Part shown: positions 1 to 6,590 of the stretch, piece after piece
Layout: each line of letters opens with the position of its first letter
Position numbering within the stretch: the first letter of the stretch is position 1
NCBI GenBank assembly: GCA_017853785.1
Contig: JAFMIX010000080.1
Location: 1 to 8,590, forward strand
Source: Verrucomicrobiales bacterium
GTDB lineage: Bacteria > Verrucomicrobiota > Verrucomicrobiia > Limisphaerales > JAFMIX01
DNA: 8,590 nt
Reading direction: 5' to 3'
The notes under the pieces: generated by a model
The model's input: only the letters and a program-made list of their open reading frames with translations
Told to the model about the DNA's origin: nothing
Database searches by the model: none
Translations under genes and position numbers: made by a program

Positions 1-2
1 CC

Positions 3-263
3 CAGGTTGATTCGTTCAGGCCGCGTCCAGGACATCCGGCGGACTTGGCGGAGGCCACGGCGATGGTGTTGGGAGATGCGGAACTCTACGAGCAGCGGGT
101 GAAAGGCGGCGCGCTCGCCGGAGGAAAAGCTGCGCGTGAACAGAGATTGGAGGAAACGAGTCATCAATCGTGCCGGACCGTGACGGCGGTCGCAGCGTCG
201 GCATTCTCACGCCAACAGGCAATCCAAATTTGCGTGGCCGGGCCGGGCTTCACGTTCGCTTAA
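3..263 (+). CDS. Partial C-terminal end of an unidentified protein, possibly a GT4-type glycosyltransferase
   Basis: A plus-strand frame is open from the left edge (base 3) to a TAA at 261-263, so only the last 86 or so residues could be present. The segment 'GHPADLAEATAMVLGDAELYEQ' region (about bases 39-102) resembles the C-terminal pattern of GT4 glycosyltransferases, where a 'P.dLAeai..lL.dpel.e.l' helix pair precedes the end of the protein. The last 30 or so residues (Ser/Val/Ala-rich, no clear helix) do not look like that family, so the gene could end in a frameshifted or degenerate tail. No alternative frame in 1-287 looks better; the minus-strand frame here is Pro/Arg-rich and typical of an antisense shadow. 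Only 24 nt separate its stop from the peroxidase start. The assignment is weak because no catalytic motif lies within the window. Confidence 0.3.
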   Translation, partial: QVDSFRPRPGHPADLAEATAMVLGDAELYEQRVKGGALAGGKAAREQRLEETSHQSCRTVTAVAASAFSRQQAIQICVAGPGFTFA

Positions 264-287
264 GGTTCGCTCGGGCATGCTGCGGCC

Positions 288-1688
288 ATGAAAACAAACC
301 ACTTCCGAAAATTGGCGGGCAGCGGGGCTTTCATTCTGGTGGCGGGTTTTTCTGCGGTGGCGGCCACTTTACCAACCGTGATACCCAATGCGGTCTTGAA
401 TCTGACGGTGACCAACGCCGGCGCGGCGCGGCTGAACATTGATAATCCCGGCAACCAGGCGTGGGTCATTCAAAGTTCCAGCGATTTGAGGAGTTGGTCG
501 GACGTGGAACTGGTCAAAGTCTTCAACGGCGCGTTCAACCGCAACTATCCGCTGCCGCCGGGCGGGAAGGTTTTCTACCGCACATTTTACGATTCCACCC
601 GGCAGACCATCAGCAACACGACGACCAACGCGTTGCGGCTGCCGGGCACACTTTTCAACTACGCCGCTCCCGCGCTCCCGGCGGCATTTCTGGTGAACCC
701 CATCCAGGCGCAGGACAATACGCCGTTGAACAACATGATCACCGATGCGGGCGCGACGTTGGGTCGGGTGCTGTTCTACGACAAACGGCTTTCGACGAAC
801 CAGACGCTTTCCTGCGCGGCGTGCCATCAGCAGGCGCACGGCTTCACCGACCCCCGGCGGGTCAGCGTGGGTTTTGACGGCAGCGTCGGTTCACGCAATG
901 CGATGGGGCTCAGCAACGCCCGATGGTATCAACGGCGGCATTTCTTCTGGGACGAGCGCGCCAGTACGCTGGAGGAGCAAGTGTTGATGCCGATCCAAAA
1001 TCCCAGCGAGATGGGCATGACGCTGACCGCACTGACCAACCGGTTGGCCGCCGAACCGTTCTATACCAATCTTTTTGCCCAGGCATTCGGCTCGCCCGCG
1101 GTGGACACGAGCCGGATTTCCCGGGCGCTGGCGCAATTCGTCCGGTCCATCGTCTCGGTGCGCTCGAAATACGACGCCGGTCTGACGAATAATTTTGCCA
1201 ACTTCACTCCGCAGGAAAATTTCGGCCGGCAAATTTTCCTCGGCCAAGTGGGCAACCCACGCGCAACCTGTGTGGCCTGCCACGGCACGGATAATTTTGT
1301 GCCCGGCCAGGCGATCAACAACAACGGGGTGGAATTTCCCTTCGTGGACCGCGGATTGGGCGGCGTGACCGGGGTGGCAGCGGACGATGGAAAATTCAAA
1401 GTGCCGTCGCTCCGGAACATCGAATTGACCGCGCCGTATATGCACGATGGCCGGTTCGCCACCCTCGAGCAGGTCGTGGAGTTCTACGATTCCGGGGTAG
1501 TGGACAATCCGAATCTCCCGCCGCCGCTGCGCGTGCCAACAGGCCCGGGCCAGCCGCCCGGGGCGGTGTTGCGGTTGAATCTGACCGCAGAGCAAAAAGC
1601 TGCGTTGGTCGCCTTCCTCAAGACGCTCACCGACCCGAATCTGGCGACGGATGTGAAGTTATCCGACCCATTCAACTACGGCGATTGA
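288..1688 (+). CDS. Exported di-heme cytochrome c peroxidase / MauG family protein with extra N-terminal module
   Basis: A 466-residue protein of the CCP/MauG family, which uses two c-type hemes to reduce H2O2 or carry out related oxidations in the periplasm. Residues 1-26 form a signal peptide: basic start MKTNHFRK, hydrophobic core, and likely cleavage after AVAA. Residues about 36-102 are an extra domain with the pattern 'WVIQSSSDLRSW ... FYRTF', which resembles a small beta-rich module common in secreted verrucomicrobial proteins. The peroxidase region spans about 125-455. The first heme site is CAACH at 176-180, followed by the conserved FFWDERA at 219-225. The second heme site is CVACH at 328-332, followed by KVPSLRNIELTAPYMHDGRF at 371-390; Met385 and His386 lie in the usual PYMHDG motif. 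Canonical peroxidases are about 320-350 residues, so the excess length is the N-terminal module. The ATG at 288 fits the signal peptide, but no clear Shine-Dalgarno precedes it. Sequence alone does not show whether the substrate is H2O2 or a protein partner. Confidence 0.92.
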   Translation: MKTNHFRKLAGSGAFILVAGFSAVAATLPTVIPNAVLNLTVTNAGAARLNIDNPGNQAWVIQSSSDLRSWSDVELVKVFNGAFNRNYPLPPGGKVFYRTFYDSTRQTISNTTTNALRLPGTLFNYAAPALPAAFLVNPIQAQDNTPLNNMITDAGATLGRVLFYDKRLSTNQTLSCAACHQQAHGFTDPRRVSVGFDGSVGSRNAMGLSNARWYQRRHFFWDERASTLEEQVLMPIQNPSEMGMTLTALTNRLAAEPFYTNLFAQAFGSPAVDTSRISRALAQFVRSIVSVRSKYDAGLTNNFANFTPQENFGRQIFLGQVGNPRATCVACHGTDNFVPGQAINNNGVEFPFVDRGLGGVTGVAADDGKFKVPSLRNIELTAPYMHDGRFATLEQVVEFYDSGVVDNPNLPPPLRVPTGPGQPPGAVLRLNLTAEQKAALVAFLKTLTDPNLATDVKLSDPFNYGD

Positions 1689-1699
1689 AGCTCCGGTGA

Positions 1700-1731
1700 T
1701 TGGCGCAGCGGTGTCACCGCCGCGCGGCCAA
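1700..1731. terminator. Inverted repeat at convergent gene ends, possible bidirectional terminator
   Basis: A near-perfect hairpin core GCGGTG-T-CACCGC (1708-1720) is flanked by outer arms TTGGC (1700-1704) and GCCAA (1727-1731). It lies between the 3' end of the peroxidase gene and the 3' end of the minus-strand cysteine-cluster gene, and it includes that gene's stop codon (1714-1716). The position suits a shared transcription stop for convergent genes. Neither side carries a T-tract, so intrinsic termination is uncertain. The sequence is also GC-rich, which makes chance pairing more likely. Confidence 0.35.
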
Positions 1732-2153
1732 AGCCTCGGTGAGGGCGGCTTCGATTTTGCGCGGTCCGTCCCCGCCGAGCCGGCAATCCACCCCCTCCAG
1801 CCGGCGGATGAGATCGAGCACTTGCTTGCGCGGGAAGGGCCCACCGGCGGCGTCACAGAAATGCGTGCGGCAGCCAAACGGACGGTCAGCGCAGATCAGA
1901 CACCGGCCGGATTCGCGATGGGCAAGGGGCAGACGCCGGGCGCGGCGGCGGGCAGTTGCTTGCGGCCGGTAGCGCGAACCCCTGGTGCTGCGACCAGCGC
2001 CTCGCCTCGGGTGAGTTGCGGCGTCAGGCCGGTGAGGCGGAACTGGCAGCACTCCGTGCGCGCGAGGCAGGAGCGGGATAGTGGTCGCGCCGCCAGCTCG
2101 ACGTAAATGGCGCGCACCTCGGCGAGGGCTGCGGGCAAATCAGTTGGGCGCAT
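1714..2153 (-). pseudogene. Frameshifted YkgJ/UPF0153-like cysteine-cluster (putative metal-binding) protein
   Basis: Two overlapping minus-strand frames each carry half of one recognisable protein. The upstream half starts at ATG 2153-2151 (MRPTDLPAALAEV) and includes 'CLARTECCQFRLTGLTPQLT', the typical N-terminal Cys cluster, then reaches GVCPLP before running into a stop at 1898-1896. The downstream half, in the other frame, reads ESGRCLICADRPFGCRTHFC and continues to the TGA at 1716-1714. Restoring one base near 1915-1921 joins them into about 146 residues with cysteines at 29, 35, 36, 75, 85, 88, 95, 100 and 124. That is the spacing expected of the family, whose members are thought to bind Zn or an Fe-S cluster; the exact function is not established. 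The start has only a weak upstream GGAAG. The break could be a true inactivating mutation or a sequencing or assembly error; the sequence cannot separate these. The two halves are otherwise well preserved, so any decay is recent. Confidence 0.75.
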
Positions 2154-2214
2154 GGCGGCGCATTGCGCTTCCAGACTGACAAAGCAAAAAAATTTGGTTG
2201 CCAGAAAATTTTCC

Positions 2215-2232
2215 TGATGCCCGGATGCATCA
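2215..2232. repeat. Short inverted repeat in the divergent intergenic region
   Basis: TGATGC (2215-2220) and GCATCA (2227-2232) form a perfect 6-bp inverted repeat around a 6-bp centre. It lies in the 174-bp gap between the divergent cysteine-cluster gene and DUF2270 gene, about 30 bp upstream of the proposed -35 box. A second short palindrome, GAAAATTTTC (2204-2213), is adjacent. The arrangement could be an operator or just chance; no known regulator site is recognised. Confidence 0.25.
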
Positions 2233-2262
2233 CATGTCCTTTCGGGCGGACTCATTACGCAT

Positions 2263-2291
2263 TTGACAACGGGTGCGTGCAGGCGGATAAC
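2263..2291 (+). promoter_or_regulatory. Sigma-70-like promoter for the DUF2270 gene
   Basis: A perfect -35 hexamer TTGACA (2263-2268) is followed by exactly 17 bp and then GATAAC (2286-2291), which matches the TATAAT consensus at the central four positions. A start near 2298 would leave a leader of about 30 nt before the ATG at 2328, which has its own Shine-Dalgarno. It is the best promoter match I found in the window. The assignment is by consensus only; Verrucomicrobiota housekeeping promoters are expected, not shown here, to follow this consensus. Confidence 0.6.
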
Positions 2292-2316
2292 AAACTTGGA
2301 GTGCAAGCAATGCTGT

Positions 2317-2322
2317 GAAAGG
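2317..2322 (+). promoter_or_regulatory. Ribosome binding site of the DUF2270 gene
   Basis: GAAAGG lies 5 nt before the ATG at 2328. It is one of the few clear Shine-Dalgarno-like sites in this window, where most genes lack one, and it supports the chosen start. Confidence 0.55.
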
Positions 2323-2327
2323 TTTTT

Positions 2328-2975
2328 ATGAACACCAAACCTGCTACTGATGGCGCGCCCGATGAGGTTTCCGCGCCGGACTTTCACACCGCCATGACCC
2401 ACTTGTACCGGGGCGAAATGAACCGGCTCACGGTCTGGCACGTGCGGTTGGATACGACTTCGAACTGGGCCATCCTCCTGACCACGGGCATGACCACGTT
2501 CACGCTGGGTTCGATGATGACGCCCCATTATGTGCTGCTGCTAGGGTTGGCCATCATCGCCATGTGTCTGCTCTTGGAGGCCCGACGGTATCAACACGTC
2601 CATCATTCCGCCTGGCGGCTGCATCTGCTGGAAGAAGGATACTTTCGCGGCATGCTAGGGAACGGCGTGGCCGCCGCGTGGCGGGAAAAGTTGAGCCGGG
2701 ATCTGGCGCAGCCCAGCGAGACGATAAGTTGGGCCGCCGCCGCGCGCCTCCGGTTGCGGCGCAATTATCTCATTCTTGTCTATTTCATCACGGCAGTCTG
2801 GCTCACCAAAATCTTCATCCATCCCGCGAGCCCCGGCTCAGGACGCGAATTTTTTGACCGCTTTGCCGTGGGCGACCTCATTCCGAGCTGGTTTGTGGTG
2901 CTCAGTTCTGCCGTGTTCGTCCTCGTAGCCACGCTGCTGGCGTTTCTCTCAAACTGCTGCAAAGAAAGGCTTTGA
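2328..2975 (+). CDS. DUF2270 family integral membrane protein
   Basis: A 215-residue protein with the family signature near its N-terminus: FHTAMTHLYRGEMNRLTVW (19-37) followed by RLDTTSNWAILLTTG (40-54). I recognise this as DUF2270, a family of predicted inner-membrane proteins with no established function. Hydrophobic segments lie at about 45-64, 66-84, 147-164 and 188-207, giving four likely transmembrane helices. A charged central stretch (85-145, rich in Arg, His and Glu, including LEEGYFRGML) lies between the helix pairs and is probably cytoplasmic. Length is near the family norm. It has its own promoter (2263-2291) and Shine-Dalgarno, and 222 bp separate it from the next gene, so it may be monocistronic. 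Its divergent neighbour is the broken cysteine-cluster gene. No function can be inferred from context. Confidence 0.88.
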   Translation: MNTKPATDGAPDEVSAPDFHTAMTHLYRGEMNRLTVWHVRLDTTSNWAILLTTGMTTFTLGSMMTPHYVLLLGLAIIAMCLLLEARRYQHVHHSAWRLHLLEEGYFRGMLGNGVAAAWREKLSRDLAQPSETISWAAAARLRLRRNYLILVYFITAVWLTKIFIHPASPGSGREFFDRFAVGDLIPSWFVVLSSAVFVLVATLLAFLSNCCKERL

Positions 2976-3197
2976 GTCACACCCGGTTTCTGTTGAACAA
3001 AATCGTTACGGCGTTTCCTGGATTTTTGGCTCGCAGTTTATCGTCCAAAAAATTCCGCGCGACCTGGCGGCCAGAGGGTTGGCAGGGGAGCGCGCTTGGG
3101 AAAACTCGCTCCAGTTTATTCCAGTGCTGGCAAGCAAGCTGGTCGGAAAGGCGGATTGCCTTTTCGGGGGCAAGGAGTCAATTTGTTTCCTAATCGG
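2976..3197. other. Intergenic region upstream of tal
   Basis: The 222 bp between the DUF2270 gene and tal carry no convincing gene. The tal frame stays open through the second half but without conserved sequence. I see no strong promoter: TTGGGA at 3096 with T-rich sequence near 3115-3120 is badly spaced. The left half (2976-3060) is T/A-richer than its surroundings and could hold a promoter or leader, but no intrinsic terminator (GC hairpin plus T-tract) is evident after DUF2270. Confidence 0.4.
3172..3177 (+). promoter_or_regulatory. Shine-Dalgarno that bears on the tal start
   Basis: AAGGAG is ideally spaced (5 nt) for the in-frame TTG at 3183-3185 and too far (20 nt) for the ATG at 3198-3200. 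Either tal begins at TTG with the extra residues MFPNR, or the ATG is used without a normal Shine-Dalgarno. A short inverted repeat TTGCC (3156-3160)/GGCAA (3169-3173) overlaps its left edge. Confidence 0.4.
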
Positions 3198-4154
3198 ATG
3201 AGCACTCAATTGGACCAACTCAGGCAATTCACCATCGTTGTCGCGGACACGGGCGATTTCGCGTCGCTCAAGCAGTTCGCGCCGCGCGATGCGACCACGA
3301 ATCCCTCGCTCATCCTCAAGGCGGCGCAGATGCCGGAGTATCGGGCCATCGTCGAGCGCGCTGGGGCCGCCCATCGCAAATCCGGCCTTAGCGGGCGCGC
3401 GCAGATGGATGCCATCCTCAACGACGTGCTCGTGGCCTTCGGGCTGGAGATTCTCAAGGTTGTTCCGGGTCGCGTTTCCACCGAGACCGACGCCCGCGTG
3501 GCGTTCGACACTGAAGCGATCGTGGCGCAAGGGCGGTTGCTCATCGCCCTTTACGAAAAGCAGGGCATTTCCCGCGACCGCGTCCTCATCAAGATCGCGA
3601 CCACGTGGGAAGGCGTGCGCGCGGCGGAGTTGTTGCAGCGCGAGGGCATCAACTGCAACCTGACGCTGTTGTTTTCGCTCGTGCAGGCGGTTGCCTGTGC
3701 GGAGGCTAAGGCGAAGCTTATCTCGCCCTTCGTTGGGCGCATTCTTGATTGGTATAAAAAATCCACCGGCAAGGATTACGCGGCGGCGGAAGACCCCGGC
3801 GTGGTTTCCGTGCGGGAAATCTACGCGTATTACAAAAAGTTCGGGTATGCCACCGAAGTGATGGGCGCGAGCTTCCGCAATGTGGGCGAGATCCAGGAGC
3901 TTGCCGGGTGCGACCTGCTCACCATCAGCCCGCAACTGCTCGCCGAACTCAAGGCCAGCACCGCGCCGCTGGCGCGGAAGTTAAGTCCGGAAAGCGCGCG
4001 GCAAAGCAACATCGCCAAGCTGGACGTCTCGGAGAAAAACTTCCGCTGGCTGATGAACGAGAACGCCATGGCCACCGAGAAGCTGGCCGAAGGCATCCGC
4101 GCTTTTGCGGGGGACACAATCAAGTTGGAGCAGCTGATTGCCGGGAGGTTGTGA
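3198..4154 (+). CDS. tal: Transaldolase (TalB-type)
   Basis: Transaldolase transfers a dihydroxyacetone unit from sedoheptulose 7-phosphate to glyceraldehyde 3-phosphate in the non-oxidative pentose phosphate pathway, in the cytoplasm. The 318 residues match the roughly 317-residue classical TalB subfamily, not the short FSA/TalC type. Visible motifs are VVADTGDF with Asp17, RDATTNPSLIL (30-40), GRVSTETDAR with Glu96, DRVLIKIATTWEG with the Schiff-base Lys132, GINCNLTLLFS and SPFVGRILDWY. The three catalytic residues fall at the same numbers used for the E. coli enzyme, which supports the ATG at 3198. However, AAGGAG at 3172-3177 sits 20 nt from that ATG but only 5 nt from an in-frame TTG at 3183, so a start five residues earlier is possible. 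The frame stays open further upstream without conserved sequence. cysS follows after 69 nt. Confidence 0.96.
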   Translation: MSTQLDQLRQFTIVVADTGDFASLKQFAPRDATTNPSLILKAAQMPEYRAIVERAGAAHRKSGLSGRAQMDAILNDVLVAFGLEILKVVPGRVSTETDARVAFDTEAIVAQGRLLIALYEKQGISRDRVLIKIATTWEGVRAAELLQREGINCNLTLLFSLVQAVACAEAKAKLISPFVGRILDWYKKSTGKDYAAAEDPGVVSVREIYAYYKKFGYATEVMGASFRNVGEIQELAGCDLLTISPQLLAELKASTAPLARKLSPESARQSNIAKLDVSEKNFRWLMNENAMATEKLAEGIRAFAGDTIKLEQLIAGRL

Positions 4155-4223
4155 ACGCCGTGGGCGATTTGCAAAATCCTGTCCATTTTCACCGGGTTGG
4201 AATAAGCTTCGCGCCGATTTGAT

Positions 4224-5645
4224 ATGGCTTTGAAATTATTCAATACGCTGACCCGCTCCGTGCAGGAGTTCCAACCCCTTGAGGGCAATCGCGTAGGGAT
4301 GTATTGCTGCGGGCCGACGGTCTATGACTTCGCGCACATCGGTAACTGGCGCACGTTCGTCTTCGCCGACCTCGTCCGCCGCACGCTGGAATTCTCCGGC
4401 TACGCGGTGCAGCACGTCATGAACATCACGGACGTCGAGGATAAGATCATCAAGCGCGTCCGCGAGCAGCAGTGCACATTGCGCGAGTTCACGGGCAAGT
4501 TTGAGGCGGCCTTTCTGGACGACTTGAAGGCGCTCGGCTGCCGCGAACCGCACCAGAAGCCGCGCGCCACGGAGCACATCGCCGAAATCATCGCGCTCAT
4601 CGAAAAGCTCGTCGCGCGGGGCGTTGCCTACAAGGCGGCGGACGGCTCGGTGTATTTTTCCATCGAGAAATATCGCGGCTGCGGCTGCACCTACGGGCAA
4701 TTGCTTAAGTTGAATCTCGATGAAATGCGCGCCGGTGACCGCGTCGCTTCCGACGAATACGAAAAAGAATCCTTGGCGGACTTCGCCCTCTGGAAGGCCC
4801 GCGTGCCGGACGATGGCGCGGTGTTCTGGTCGAGTCCGTTCGGGGAGGGGCGTCCGGGTTGGCACATCGAGTGCAGCGCCATGAGCATCAAGGCCCTCGG
4901 CGAGACCTTCGACCTGCACCTCGGGGGCGAGGATCTGAAATTTCCACATCACGAGGACGAGATCGCCCAGAGCGAAGGCGCAACCGGGCGGCCGTTCGTG
5001 AAGCACTGGCTGCACGGCGCGCATCTGCTGGTGGAAGGCAAAAAGATGAGCAAGTCCCTGGGAAATTATTTCACGCTGCGGGACCTGATGACAAAGGGGT
5101 TCACGGGGCGCGAAGTGCGGTTTCTTTTGTTGAGCGCGCATTACCGCGAAACTTTCAATTTCACCTTGGACGGTTTGGCTGGAGCGCGGACGTCGCTGGC
5201 GCGGATTGATGAGTGCGTGGGTAAGTTGCGGGAGGCTGCTGGCAGCGCGGCGCGGCCGAGCGTTCAAGCCGCTCCGCCGGCCGGCTCTGCCAACTTGGTC
5301 ACACGCTTCACCGCCGCTTTGGAGGACGACGTGAACATCTCCGGCGCGTGGGCGGCGGTATTCGATTGGGTGCGGGAAACGAACAAGGCGCTGGCGGATA
5401 ATTCACTTTCGGCCGGCGGAGCCGCCACCGCACTGGCAGCGTGGGAGCAGGTGGATTCCGTGCTCGGCATCGGCGGCAAGGCCGAGGCGGAGATTCCGGC
5501 GGCCATCCAGGCATTGGCTGCGGCGCGGGCGACCGCCAAACAGGCGAAGGACTTCAAGCGCAGCGATGCCATCCGCGACGAGTTGAAAGCCCTAGGCTGG
5601 GTCATCGAAGACACCCCCAAAGGGCCGCGGCTGAAGCGGTTGTGA
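4224..5645 (+). CDS. cysS: Cysteinyl-tRNA synthetase
   Basis: A class I aminoacyl-tRNA synthetase that charges tRNA-Cys with cysteine using ATP, in the cytoplasm. The 473 residues fit the family (about 460-480). The Rossmann catalytic core opens with MYCCGPTVYDFAHIGNWRTF: the HIGN signature is at 38-41, and the KMSKS loop is at 274-278 (EGKKMSKSLGNYF). Zinc ligands are visible at Cys28, Cys217 (GWHIECSAMS), His242 and Glu246 (in FPHHEDEIAQSE). The C-terminal helical tRNA-binding region includes the conserved KQAKDFKRSDAIRDELKALG and ends in WVIEDTPKGPRLKRL. The ATG at 4224 gives the expected N-terminus; no Shine-Dalgarno is obvious, and the 69-nt gap after tal shows no clear promoter. The protein looks intact and functional. 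A 51-nt gap separates it from the next gene. Confidence 0.97.
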   Translation: MALKLFNTLTRSVQEFQPLEGNRVGMYCCGPTVYDFAHIGNWRTFVFADLVRRTLEFSGYAVQHVMNITDVEDKIIKRVREQQCTLREFTGKFEAAFLDDLKALGCREPHQKPRATEHIAEIIALIEKLVARGVAYKAADGSVYFSIEKYRGCGCTYGQLLKLNLDEMRAGDRVASDEYEKESLADFALWKARVPDDGAVFWSSPFGEGRPGWHIECSAMSIKALGETFDLHLGGEDLKFPHHEDEIAQSEGATGRPFVKHWLHGAHLLVEGKKMSKSLGNYFTLRDLMTKGFTGREVRFLLLSAHYRETFNFTLDGLAGARTSLARIDECVGKLREAAGSAARPSVQAAPPAGSANLVTRFTAALEDDVNISGAWAAVFDWVRETNKALADNSLSAGGAATALAAWEQVDSVLGIGGKAEAEIPAAIQALAAARATAKQAKDFKRSDAIRDELKALGWVIEDTPKGPRLKRL

Positions 5646-5696
5646 GCGCGGCATTTTTCCTCGCCAAATTTGCACGCTGCTCCTAATTTGCAGGCT

Positions 5697-6581
5697 GTGA
5701 ATATCGGATTATTAAAAATTGCCGGGCTAAGTCTGCTCCTGGTGTTGAGCAGAGGCGAAGTCAGTTCTGCCGGATTGTTTTCCAAGAAGCACCCGCCGGG
5801 GTCGCCGGCTCCGACCAATCCGCCGCCAGTCATTGGCGTGGGGACAAACACGCCGCCACCACCACCTCCCGCGCCCGTCGAGCCCGCCGCACCGGGAGTT
5901 TTGACTTGGGAATCGGATGTGAAGACGTATGCGGCAAAAGCGGGCGAGTTGCTGGTGGCCACGGTCTATTATTTGACCAATACTTCACCCGCTCCGGTGG
6001 TGATCAATTCCGTGGTGACTTCCTGCGGCTGCACCACCGCGCAGTTGCCGCCGATGCCGTGGACCGTCGAGCCCGGCGACAACGGAAAGATTGGCGTTAA
6101 CATGAACCTCGCAGGCAAGACTGGCACGGTAATCAAGACCATCACCGTGAACTCCACCGCTGGCAACAAGATGTTGCAGTTCCAAGTGACGATTCCCGAC
6201 CCGCAAATGGAGCGTTCTGCGAATCAGCAACTCGCGGCGGCGGATCGGCAGGCGGTATTCAAGGGCAGTTGTGTCTCCTGCCACGTCACGCCCGGCGAAG
6301 GCAAGAAAGGCGCGGAGCTTTACAATGCCGTCTGCGGCGTCTGTCATGAGGCGACGCATCGCGCTTCGATGGTGCCCGACCTCAAGAATCTGCCGCACCC
6401 CACCAGCCGTGATCACTGGCGCGCTTGGATCACCGGCGGCAAGCCAGGCTCGCTCATGCCGGCGTTCCAGAAAGCGCAAGGCGGACCTTTATCCGAGGAA
6501 CAGATCGATTCGCTGGTGGAGCATCTGACCCAGACCATTTCAGCGCAGCCGAAAACAAACGCCGTTGTTCCCGCGCATTGA
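5697..6581 (+). CDS. Secreted DUF1573-cytochrome c fusion protein with two CXXCH motifs
   Basis: I chose the GTG at 5697 (294 residues) over an in-frame TTG at 5670, because it places a normal signal peptide (MNIGLLKIAGLSLLLVLSRG) at the N-terminus; cleavage is likely near residue 25. Residues 32-66 are a Pro-rich linker with a run of prolines. Residues about 69-166 match DUF1573, a beta-sandwich family common in Bacteroidetes and Planctomycetes-Verrucomicrobia, including its VVTSCGCTTAQLPP signature (Cys110, Cys112). The C-terminal part, about 185-280, is a cytochrome c region with CVSCH at 192-196 and CGVCH at 213-217, followed by GSLMPAF, where Met254 is a candidate heme ligand, and SEEQIDSLVEHL. 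The protein should be periplasmic or surface-attached and may transfer electrons. Its partner is unknown. tmk starts 9 nt after its stop, so the two are probably co-transcribed. Confidence 0.85.
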   Translation: MNIGLLKIAGLSLLLVLSRGEVSSAGLFSKKHPPGSPAPTNPPPVIGVGTNTPPPPPPAPVEPAAPGVLTWESDVKTYAAKAGELLVATVYYLTNTSPAPVVINSVVTSCGCTTAQLPPMPWTVEPGDNGKIGVNMNLAGKTGTVIKTITVNSTAGNKMLQFQVTIPDPQMERSANQQLAAADRQAVFKGSCVSCHVTPGEGKKGAELYNAVCGVCHEATHRASMVPDLKNLPHPTSRDHWRAWITGGKPGSLMPAFQKAQGGPLSEEQIDSLVEHLTQTISAQPKTNAVVPAH

Positions 6582-6590
6582 TTCCGGGAC

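Noticed and set aside
891..1595. Minus-strand frame of 234 codons opposite the peroxidase
   Set aside because: Covers the second heme site of a clear di-heme peroxidase; His/Arg-rich shadow with no family match.
1696..2106. Plus-strand frame of 136 codons across the cysteine-cluster gene
   Set aside because: The opposite strand carries a conserved cysteine pattern in two adjoining frames; the plus frame is Ala/Arg/Pro-rich with no motif.
3006..3935. Long open minus-strand frame (309 codons) opposite tal
   Set aside because: Antisense to a confident transaldolase; no recognisable motif or signal peptide.
4236..5267. Long open minus-strand frame (343 codons) opposite cysS
   Set aside because: It lies wholly antisense to a clear cysS with all motifs; composition is the Arg/Leu/Val-rich pattern expected from the reverse of high-GC codons, and no family is recognisable.
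5840..5880. CCG/CCA-rich tract as a possible simple repeat
   Set aside because: It encodes the Pro-rich linker between the signal peptide and DUF1573; it is imperfect and has a coding explanation.
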